From Clostridia bacterium (GTDB lineage Bacteria > Bacillota > Clostridia > Oscillospirales > CAG-272): a stretch of DNA of 5,822 nucleotides. Where the stretch lies: positions 1 to 5,822 of the forward strand of contig JAFTLM010000367.1 of assembly GCA_017455945.1 (NCBI GenBank), read 5' to 3'. Shown in pieces: positions 1 to 5,357 of the stretch; positions within the stretch are counted from its first letter, which is position 1, and each line of letters begins with the position of its first letter. A program made the translations under genes and the position numbers. Under the pieces are notes generated by a model that searched no databases, was not told the origin of the DNA, and saw nothing but the letters and a program-made list of their open reading frames with translations.

Positions 1-1159
1 CGTAGGAGGAATAGCCTGCGGCAGCGGTGGTGGCCAGCTTCTTCTGGGGCAGCTTGCCGGGGGTGGTATCCGCAAAGGAGACACGGGGATCACCGCCGCC
101 GGTGACGCGCATGGCCTGATGGACATAGACACGGCCGGACAGGGGATCACGGATACAGCCGCCGATACAGGTAGCCGCGCCGCCGAAGGGCTCGATCTCT
201 GTGGGGTGGTTGTGTGTTTCGTTCTTGAAGAGGAGAAGCCAGTCTTCTTCCTTGCCCTCGATTTCAACCTTTATCTTGACTGTACAAGCGTTGATTTCTT
301 CGGACTCGTCTATCTTGGGAAGCTTGCCGTTTACCTTAAGGTACTTTGTCGCTATTGTGGCAATGTCCATAAGGTTTTGGGGCTTGGTTCTGCCAAGCTC
401 GTTTCTTGTTGCGATGTATCTGTTATATGCCGCCTCAAGGAGCTTGTCCTCAAACTCAACCTTGTCGATAGTTGTAAGGAAGGTGGTGTGACGGCAGTGG
501 TCGGACCAGTACGTGTCTATCATACGGATCTCGGTGATAGTTGGGTCGCGCTTTTCTGAGGCGAAATAGTCGCGGCAGAACTTGATATCGTCTGCGTCCA
601 TAGCAAGACCGAGGGTCTTTACAAGCTCGGTGAGCTTTTCGTCGTCAAGAGAGATAAAGCCCTTGAGCGTTTCAACCTCTGTGGGAATATCGAACTTTGT
701 AACGAGAGTTTCAAAGGTGTCAAGGGTAGCTTCTCTCGACTCCACGGGGTTGATAACGTGCTTTTTGATTTTCGCAAGCTCTTCTTCACTTACGTTTCCG
801 TATACGAGATAGACTTTAGCTGTGCGTACCAGGGGCTTTTCGCCCTGGGAAATAATCTGGATACACTGTGCCGCGCTGTCTGCTCTCTGGTCGAACTGAC
901 CCGGAAGAAACTCAACGGCGAAGGCGTGGTTTGCGCCGCTTTCAAGCTCGTAGCTTACGTTATCGAGCTGGGGCTCGGAAAATACGTTTGCAACGCTCTG
1001 CTTGAAAAGTGCCTCGTCGATGTTTTCAACGTCATAGCGGTTGAAAAGTCGGATATTTTCAAGAGAGGATATTCCGAGGAATGATTTAATGTCAGCCGTC
1101 AGCGCACTTGCCTCGTGTGCAAGGCCCGGTTTTTTTTCAACATATACTCTGTATACCAT
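1..1159 (-). CDS. purL: Phosphoribosylformylglycinamidine (FGAM) synthase, single-chain clostridial type, N-terminal part
   Basis: FGAM synthase converts FGAR, glutamine and ATP to FGAM in the cytoplasm, the fourth step of purine synthesis. The frame starts with ATG at 1159 and stays open for 386 codons to the window edge, so the 3' end is missing. Residues 1 to about 75 fit a PurS-like domain. Residues 85-98 carry LPGQFDQRADSAAQ, typical of long PurL proteins. Residues 216-227 read DTYWSDHCRHTT, and 312-343 begin KNETHNHPTEIEPFGG and end in CIRDPLSGR, the nucleotide and Mg binding part of the first synthase domain. The start is supported by TAGGAG at 1165-1170, five bases upstream. Full-length relatives of this form exceed 1,200 residues and end in a glutaminase domain (family knowledge, not visible here). 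Residues after about 320 are encoded by DNA of much higher GC than the rest, an oddity reported separately. The family call is secure; the sub-type is recalled from similarity. Confidence 0.95.
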   Translation of the reverse strand, partial: MVYRVYVEKKPGLAHEASALTADIKSFLGISSLENIRLFNRYDVENIDEALFKQSVANVFSEPQLDNVSYELESGANHAFAVEFLPGQFDQRADSAAQCIQIISQGEKPLVRTAKVYLVYGNVSEEELAKIKKHVINPVESREATLDTFETLVTKFDIPTEVETLKGFISLDDEKLTELVKTLGLAMDADDIKFCRDYFASEKRDPTITEIRMIDTYWSDHCRHTTFLTTIDKVEFEDKLLEAAYNRYIATRNELGRTKPQNLMDIATIATKYLKVNGKLPKIDESEEINACTVKIKVEIEGKEEDWLLLFKNETHNHPTEIEPFGGAATCIGGCIRDPLSGRVYVHQAMRVTGGGDPRVSFADTTPGKLPQKKLATTAAAGYSSY

Positions 1160-1164
1160 ATGTA

Positions 1165-1170
1165 CTCCTA
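1165..1170 (-). promoter_or_regulatory. Shine-Dalgarno of purL
   Basis: On the minus strand this reads TAGGAG, with five bases between it and the ATG at 1159. It fixes the purL start next to the large hairpin repeat. The purL ribosome site lies about 30 nt beyond the last hairpin of that repeat, so the repeat does not obviously mask it. Confidence 0.75.
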
Positions 1171-1200
1171 TTGTTTTGTTTTTGGGTGTGCTTTTAAGAG

Positions 1201-1348
1201 GCTTCCCCTCAAGGGGAAGCTGTCGCGGTACGCGACTGATGAGGTGTAGGATGCGGAGCATCCGTGCTTTTTGGAGGTAACGCCCACTGCGGTGGGCTAC
1301 ACCTCATCCGCCTCGTATTCACTCGGCACCTTCTCCTCAAGGGGAAGG
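1201..1348. repeat. Hairpin-rich palindromic intergenic element (MITE/REP-like)
   Basis: The element is bounded by two similar palindromes. The left one (1201-1220) is an 8-bp stem of GCTTCCCC with a TCAA loop. The right one (1329-1348) is CCTTCTCC, TCAA, GGGGAAGG with one G-T pair. The two share the run CCTCAAGGGGAAG. Between them lie a 6-bp stem at 1222-1236 (GTCGCG, loop GTA, CGCGAC) and a perfect 12-bp inverted repeat pairing 1238-1249 (GATGAGGTGTAG) with 1297-1308. Inside that arm sit two smaller hairpins, at 1249-1263 (GGATGC with GCATCC) and 1282-1297 (GCCCAC with GTGGGC). The whole would fold into a branched structure in RNA of either strand. I recall similar elements, with CCTCAAGGGGAAG ends and a GATGAGGTG core, as dispersed repeats in Clostridia genomes. 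It has no coding capacity for a transposase, so any movement would need an enzyme in trans (inference). Confidence 0.8.
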
Positions 1349-1368
1349 CTTTCGTAAACGTTATGCTC

Positions 1369-2637
1369 TTATTTTTTCAATGCGAGACGTGCACGCTGTC
1401 CTATATCGTTTCTGTAATATCCGTTTTCAAGCTTTATTTGCTTGGTTGCGGTATACGCTTTTTCGATTGCTTCTTCAAGGGTGTCGGCGATTGCCGTTGT
1501 GCCAAGAACTCGTCCGCCTGCGCTTAAGAGCTTGCCGCCCTCAAGTTTTGCACCCGCAACGTAGAAGTCTGCGTCTGTGCCTTGGGGAAGAGTTATTTCA
1601 AATCCGCTTTCGTATTTCTGTGGGTAGCCCTTGGAGGCGGTGATAACACAGCACGCGTGCTTGTTGCCGAATTTAACCAGGTCCTCTTTAAGCTCGCCCT
1701 TGCTTGTGGCAATCATTATCTCAAGCAGGTCGGTCTCAAGGAGAGGGAGAACCACCTGCGTCTCGGGGTCGCCGAAACGGCAGTTGTATTCAATTACCTT
1801 GGGTCCGTCGGGGGTGAGCATAAGTCCGAAGTAGAGACAGCCCTTAAAGGTTCTACCCTCTGCGTTCATTGCGTTCATTGTGTGAATGAAAATCTTCTCC
1901 ATACACTCTGCGGCAATGGCGTCGGTGTAATAGGGGTTGGGAGCAACGGTACCCATACCGCCCGTGTTAAGACCCGTGTCGTTGTCGCCCGCACGCTTGT
2001 GGTCCATGGATGAAATCATGGGGATCACCACGTTTCCGTCGGTGAAGGAGAGCACCGATACTTCGGGACCGGTGAGAAATTCCTCAACCACAATCTTGCT
2101 TCCGCTTTCGCCAAAGGCTTTTTCAAGCATGATAGATTTTACCGCATCAACAGCCTCTTCTCTTGTCATGGCGATTATAACGCCCTTGCCGAGCGCAAGG
2201 CCGTCAGCCTTGATAACTACGGGAATTTTACAGCTTTCTACGTACTTAAGTGCGTCCTCGGAGCTTTCAAAAACCTCGTATTCCGCGGTGGGAATGTTGT
2301 ACTTTTTCATAAGGTTCTTGGAGAAAACCTTACTTCCCTCAATGATAGCCGCGTTTTTGCGGGGACCGAAGCAGGGAATACCGATTTCCTCAAGCGCGTC
2401 TACCGCACCGAGAACCAGCGGGTCGTCGGGAGCTACAACGGCAAAGTCGATAGCGTTTGATTTCGCGAACTCAACAATTTTGTCGATGTCCTTCGCTCCT
2501 ATAGCCACGCACTCGGCGTCTGCGGCGATACCGCCGTTGCCGGGGAGGGCATAGATTTTTTCGGCTTTGGGGCTCTTTTTAAGCGCCTTTATTATAGCGT
2601 GCTCGCGTCCGCCTCCGCCTACAACCATTATTTTCAT
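1369..2637 (-). CDS. purD: Phosphoribosylamine-glycine ligase (GAR synthetase)
   Basis: PurD joins glycine to 5-phosphoribosylamine using ATP, the second step of purine synthesis, in the cytoplasm. The 422-residue product has the normal length and the full ATP-grasp layout. Residues 5-13 read VVGGGGREH (N-terminal domain). Residues 143-152 read KADGLALGKG and 185-193 EEFLTGPEV (ATP-grasp). Residues 212-229 read DHKRAGDNDTGLNTGGMG, and 283-294 EYNCRFGDPETQ, which supplies metal and phosphate ligands. At 69-73 the protein has APDDP where the E. coli enzyme has GPEAP; I take this as a lineage variant. The ATG at 2637 is chosen because the N-terminal GGGGREH motif follows at once and GGAGGA lies at 2645-2650, seven bases upstream. 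It begins 15 nt after the glyA stop, so the two are almost certainly co-transcribed. No frameshift or missing motif is seen. Confidence 0.98.
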   Translation of the reverse strand: MKIMVVGGGGREHAIIKALKKSPKAEKIYALPGNGGIAADAECVAIGAKDIDKIVEFAKSNAIDFAVVAPDDPLVLGAVDALEEIGIPCFGPRKNAAIIEGSKVFSKNLMKKYNIPTAEYEVFESSEDALKYVESCKIPVVIKADGLALGKGVIIAMTREEAVDAVKSIMLEKAFGESGSKIVVEEFLTGPEVSVLSFTDGNVVIPMISSMDHKRAGDNDTGLNTGGMGTVAPNPYYTDAIAAECMEKIFIHTMNAMNAEGRTFKGCLYFGLMLTPDGPKVIEYNCRFGDPETQVVLPLLETDLLEIMIATSKGELKEDLVKFGNKHACCVITASKGYPQKYESGFEITLPQGTDADFYVAGAKLEGGKLLSAGGRVLGTTAIADTLEEAIEKAYTATKQIKLENGYYRNDIGQRARLALKK

Positions 2638-2644
2638 ATCAAAG

Positions 2645-2650
2645 TCCTCC
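2645..2650 (-). promoter_or_regulatory. Shine-Dalgarno of purD in the glyA-purD spacer
   Basis: The minus strand reads GGAGGA, seven bases before the purD ATG and three bases after the glyA stop codon. The tight fit leaves no room for a separate promoter or terminator, which supports joint transcription and possibly coupled translation of glyA and purD. Confidence 0.75.
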
Positions 2651-2652
2651 GA

Positions 2653-3888
2653 TTATTCGTAAATGGGGAACTGCTTGCAGAGGGCGTCTACGCCTGCGAG
2701 AGTTTCTTCCTTTGTGCCCTCGAAGTCACGAACGCTGTTTGCTATCCACTTTGCAATCTTAAGCATCTCTGCTTCCTTGAAGCCTCTGGAGGTTACCGCG
2801 GGAGTTCCGAGACGCACGCCGCTTGTGATGAATGGGCTTTGCGGGTCGTTGGGAACGGCGTTCTTGTTTGCGGTGATTCTCACCTCGTCAAGTCTGTGCT
2901 CAAGCTCCTTACCCGTGATGTCGGTATTGCGGAGGTCAAGAAGCATAAGGTGGTTGTCGGTACCGCCCGAAACAAGGTCAAGACCCTCTGAAAGAAGTGC
3001 ATCCGCAAGGGTTGCGGCGTTCTTGACTATCTGGTGTTGATAAGCCTTGAACTCGTCTGTAAGAGCCTCACCGAATGCAACTGCCTTTGCGGCGATAATG
3101 TGCATAAGAGGACCGCCCTGCGTACCGGGGAATACAGCCTTGTCGATTGCCTTTGCAAGCTCCTCACGGCAGAGGATAAGACCGCCGCGGGGACCTCTGA
3201 GTGTCTTGTGAGTAGTGGTTGTAACCACGTCCGCATAGGGAACGGGAGAGGGATGCTCGCCTGCGGCAACAAGACCCGCGATGTGTGCCATATCAACCAT
3301 AAGGTATGCGCCAACCATGTCGGCAATCTTGCGGAAGCGGGCGAAGTCAATGGTTCTTGAGTAAGCCGACGCGCCTGCAAGAATAAGCTTGGGCTTGCAC
3401 TCAAGTGCCTTGGCTTCAAGAGCGTCGTAGTCTATACGACCGTTGTCGTCGGCAACGCCGTAGGGAACGATGTTGAAGTACTTACCCGAGATATTTACGG
3501 GCGAGCCGTGGGAAAGATGTCCTCCGTGAGCAAGGTTCATGGAAAGAACCGTGTCACCGGGGTTGAGAAGCGCGAAGAAGACCGCAAGGTTTGCGTTAGC
3601 ACCGCTGTGGGGCTGAACGTTTGCGTGCTCCGCGCCAAAGAGCTTCTTTGCTCTCTCACGGGCAATTTCTTCAACTACGTCAACGTGAACACATCCGCCG
3701 TAGTAACGCTTTCCGGGGTAACCCTCTGCGTACTTGTTTGTAAGAACGCTGCCCGCCGCAAGAAGAACGGCTTTTGATACTATGTTCTCCGAGGCGATAA
3801 GCTCGATGTTGTTTCTCTGTCTGTTAAGCTCGAGAGTACACGCGTCGTATACCTCTCTGTCAAAATTCTGAAGTTCGTCAAAAAACAT
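2653..3888 (-). CDS. glyA: Serine hydroxymethyltransferase
   Basis: GlyA is a PLP enzyme of the cytoplasm that converts serine and tetrahydrofolate to glycine and 5,10-methylene-THF. The product is 411 residues, a normal length. Motifs in order are IELIASEN (28-35), YAEGYPGKRYYGG (53-65), PHSGANAN (93-100), MVDMAHIAGL (197-206, with the PLP-contacting Asp199 and His202) and TTTTHKTLRGPRGG (223-236), where Lys228 is the predicted PLP lysine. The ATG at 3888 is chosen because AGGAG at 3896-3900 sits seven bases upstream and the family's N-terminus aligns there. A longer in-frame reading from a GTG at 3984 would add 32 residues unlike any SHMT and has no ribosome site. Its place inside a pur operon, just before purD, fits supply of glycine to PurD and one-carbon units to the formyltransferase steps (inference from pathway). 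All key residues are present. Confidence 0.98.
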   Translation of the reverse strand: MFFDELQNFDREVYDACTLELNRQRNNIELIASENIVSKAVLLAAGSVLTNKYAEGYPGKRYYGGCVHVDVVEEIARERAKKLFGAEHANVQPHSGANANLAVFFALLNPGDTVLSMNLAHGGHLSHGSPVNISGKYFNIVPYGVADDNGRIDYDALEAKALECKPKLILAGASAYSRTIDFARFRKIADMVGAYLMVDMAHIAGLVAAGEHPSPVPYADVVTTTTHKTLRGPRGGLILCREELAKAIDKAVFPGTQGGPLMHIIAAKAVAFGEALTDEFKAYQHQIVKNAATLADALLSEGLDLVSGGTDNHLMLLDLRNTDITGKELEHRLDEVRITANKNAVPNDPQSPFITSGVRLGTPAVTSRGFKEAEMLKIAKWIANSVRDFEGTKEETLAGVDALCKQFPIYE

Positions 3889-3895
3889 ATATATT

Positions 3896-3900
3896 CTCCT
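3896..3900 (-). promoter_or_regulatory. Shine-Dalgarno that decides the glyA start
   Basis: The minus strand reads AGGAG followed by seven A/T bases (AATATAT) and then ATG at 3888. It favours the 411-residue GlyA over the 32-residue longer in-frame reading, which has only a GTG and no comparable site. Confidence 0.8.
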
Positions 3901-3918
3901 TTGTGTTGTAATGGGGAG

Positions 3919-3945
3919 GCGGTCGCTTTTTGGAAAAAGCTCCGC
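3919..3945. repeat. Imperfect hairpin just upstream of glyA
   Basis: The plus strand reads GCGG, TC, GCTTTTT, GG, AAAAAGC, T, CCGC, so a 16-base near-palindrome (3925-3940) is extended by a 4-bp GC clamp across a small internal loop. It ends about 18 nt before the glyA Shine-Dalgarno. On the minus-strand transcript the stem is not followed by a U-run, so it is not a standard intrinsic terminator. It might be a leader structure or part of a dispersed repeat; the sequence alone does not decide. Confidence 0.5.
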
Positions 3946-3987
3946 AAAAACTTTTCGAAAATTTATTTTAGGGTTGGGTGCCACTTA

Positions 3988-4017
3988 ATTTTATTTTGTG
4001 CGATTACTGATTGGTAA
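3988..4017 (-). promoter_or_regulatory. Weak candidate internal promoter for glyA-purD-purL
   Basis: On the minus strand, TTACCA (4012-4017) and TAAAAT (3988-3993) are separated by 18 bases, matching four of six and five of six positions of the sigma-70 consensus. It points toward glyA, about 100 nt upstream of its ATG. An inverted repeat TTGGT, 8 nt, ACCAA at 4011-4028 overlaps the -35 box and could be an operator. AT-rich gaps often contain such matches by chance, so this is tentative. Confidence 0.25.
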
Positions 4018-4144
4018 CTTTGCACCAACGATTTGGAGCTTTTTGCTGTGTGCAGAAAAATGGAGGTGTTTAGCCGACATTTTTCGAATTGCGACAGTTG
4101 TGTTTGCGCCAATACAATCACGTGAATGCCGAAGGCTGTTGCCC

Positions 4145-4158
4145 GCACCGGCAGGTGC
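4145..4158 (-). other. Small hairpin directly after the purH stop codon
   Basis: The minus strand reads GCACC, TGCC, GGTGC immediately after the purH TAA: a 5-bp stem with a 4-base loop, followed by GGGCAACAGCC and no run of T. It lacks the U-tract of an intrinsic terminator. It may stabilise a processed purH mRNA end or slow the polymerase, but it is short and could be incidental. Confidence 0.4.
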
Positions 4159-5343
4159 TTAGTGGTGGAACAGTCTCATTCCTGTGAACGCCATGGTCAT
4201 GCCGTACTTGTTGCAGCAGTCGATAACCACGTCGTCGCGGATAGATCCGCCGGGCTCTGCGATGTAGGAAACACCGCTCTTCTTTGCACGCTCGATGTTG
4301 TCGTCAAAGGGGAAGAATGCGTCGGAACCGAGTGCAACGCCTGTGATAGTGTCAAGGTAAGCTCTCTGCTCCTCGCGTGTGAAGGGCTCGGGCTGCTTGG
4401 TGAAATACTTCTGCCAGTTGCCGTCAGCGCAAACGTCCTCTTCGTTCTGGTTGATGTAGCCGTCGATAACGTTGTCACGGTCGGGTCTGCCAAGCTCTGC
4501 CTTAAAGGGAAGAGCGAGAACCTTGTCGCTCTGGCGAAGGAACCATGTGTCAGCCTTGCCGCCCGCAAGTCTTGTGCAGTGATCTCTCGATTGCTGACCC
4601 GCGCCAACGCCGATAGCCTGTCCGTCAACTGCGAAGCAAACCGAGTTGGACTGTGTGTATTTAAGTGTGATAAGGGCAATGATAAGGTCGCGCTTTGCGC
4701 TTTCGGGGAACTCCTTGTTCTCTGTAACGATATTGGAGAGAAGCTCGCGGTTTATCTCAAAGTTGTTTCTGCCCTGCTCAAAGGTGATTCCATACACCTG
4801 CTTGTGCTCGATGGGTGCGGGAACGTAGTTTTCGTCAATCTTTACGATGTTGTAAGCACCCTTCTTCTTGGACTTGAGGATTTCAAGTGCTTCGGGTTCG
4901 TATCCGGGAGCGATGATACCGTCGGAAACCTCGCGCTTGATCATAAGTGCTGTGGTAACGTCGCAGACGTCGGAAAGAGCGACCCAGTCGCCGAAGGAGC
5001 ACATTCTGTCGGTGCCTCTTGCTCTTGCGTAAGCACAAGCGAGAGGAGACTCGTCAAGCCCCTCGATGTCGTCAACGAAGCAAGCCTTTTTAAGCTTCTC
5101 CGAGAGGGGGAGACCGATAGCCGCCGAAGTGGGGCTTACGTGCTTGAAGGAAGCAACTGCGGGCATACCGAGAGCTTCTTTTATCTCTTTAACAAGCTGC
5201 CAGGAGTTGAATGCGTCAAGGAAGTTGATGTAACCGGGTCTGCCGTTGAGAATCTCGATGGGAAGCTCTGAGCCGTCTGCCATAAAGATTTTTGAGGGCT
5301 TTTGGTTGGGATTACAGCCGTATTTGAGTTCAAATTCTTTCAT
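4159..5343 (-). CDS. purH: AICAR formyltransferase, stand-alone (PurH without cyclohydrolase domain)
   Basis: This enzyme transfers a formyl group from 10-formyl-THF to AICAR, giving FAICAR, the ninth step of the pathway. The 394-residue product is only the transformylase half of the usual ~510-residue bifunctional PurH; no MGS-like cyclohydrolase domain precedes it. Motifs are LKYGCNPNQKP (6-16), FKHVSP (66-71), whose Lys67-His68 match the catalytic Lys-His pair of human ATIC, KYTQSNSVCF (228-237), GAGQQSRDHCTRLAG (247-261) and GSDAFFPFDD (339-348). KHVSP rather than the KHxNPCG form of E. coli places it nearer the eukaryotic-like branch (recalled, not aligned). The ATG at 5343 follows GAGGT seven bases upstream. 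It starts 10 nt after the IMP cyclohydrolase stop, so the two enzymes for the final two steps are co-expressed from adjacent genes. It appears intact. Confidence 0.96.
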   Translation of the reverse strand: MKEFELKYGCNPNQKPSKIFMADGSELPIEILNGRPGYINFLDAFNSWQLVKEIKEALGMPAVASFKHVSPTSAAIGLPLSEKLKKACFVDDIEGLDESPLACAYARARGTDRMCSFGDWVALSDVCDVTTALMIKREVSDGIIAPGYEPEALEILKSKKKGAYNIVKIDENYVPAPIEHKQVYGITFEQGRNNFEINRELLSNIVTENKEFPESAKRDLIIALITLKYTQSNSVCFAVDGQAIGVGAGQQSRDHCTRLAGGKADTWFLRQSDKVLALPFKAELGRPDRDNVIDGYINQNEEDVCADGNWQKYFTKQPEPFTREEQRAYLDTITGVALGSDAFFPFDDNIERAKKSGVSYIAEPGGSIRDDVVIDCCNKYGMTMAFTGMRLFHH

Positions 5344-5350
5344 TGTATGT

Positions 5351-5357
5351 ACCTCAC
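5351..5357 (-). promoter_or_regulatory. purH Shine-Dalgarno overlapping the upstream stop codon
   Basis: The minus strand reads GTGAGGT: the TGA stop of the cyclohydrolase (5354-5356) lies inside the ribosome-binding stretch, seven bases before the purH ATG. A ribosome finishing the first gene would sit on the purH start site, so translational coupling is likely (inference). Confidence 0.65.

Larger units (their letters stand above)
1160..1368. other. Non-coding gap between purD and purL
   Basis: This 209-nt gap has no convincing gene. About 148 nt of it (1201-1348) is the hairpin-rich repeat listed separately. The remaining flanks are short and T-rich on the plus strand near 1171-1195. I see no clear sigma-70 promoter and no hairpin followed by a U-run on the minus-strand transcript, so read-through from purD into purL is likely (inference). 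Confidence 0.6.
3889..4158. other. Non-coding gap between purH and glyA
   Basis: This 270-nt gap is the longest in the operon. It holds a small hairpin directly after the purH stop, an inverted repeat with a weak promoter-like pair of boxes near 3988-4028, a PurR-box-like palindrome at 3950-3962 and a hairpin at 3919-3945, then the glyA ribosome site. A 61-codon open frame (3963-4148, minus, GTG start) lacks a ribosome site and resembles no family I know, so I do not call it a gene. I looked for ZTP (pfl) and glycine riboswitch signatures, which would suit a glyA leader, and did not find their conserved cores. Confidence 0.6.

Noticed and set aside
1201..1348. CRISPR array or tandem repeat
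   Set aside because: There are only two related palindromes at the ends, with no regular repeat-spacer pattern; the structure is a nested set of inverted repeats.
3889..3984. 32-residue N-terminal extension of GlyA from an upstream GTG
   Set aside because: The added residues are unlike SHMT, there is no ribosome site before the GTG, and a good AGGAG precedes the ATG at 3888.
3963..4148. 61-codon minus-strand open frame with a GTG start in the purH-glyA gap
   Set aside because: It has no ribosome site, resembles no family I know, overlaps the candidate regulatory palindromes, and ends just short of glyA.
3889..4158. ZTP (pfl) or glycine riboswitch in the glyA leader
   Set aside because: The conserved cores, such as the CCGCCTGGGCA-like segment of the ZTP fold, are absent; CCGCCTCCCC at 3913-3922 on the minus strand matches only partly.
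4145..4158. Intrinsic terminator after purH
   Set aside because: The stem is only 5 bp and is not followed by a T-run on the minus strand.
4126..5271. Long 381-codon plus-strand frame opposite purH
   Set aside because: It is a mirror frame of purH with a Val/Cys/Leu-rich composition produced by the antisense of its codons; purH itself has clear family motifs.
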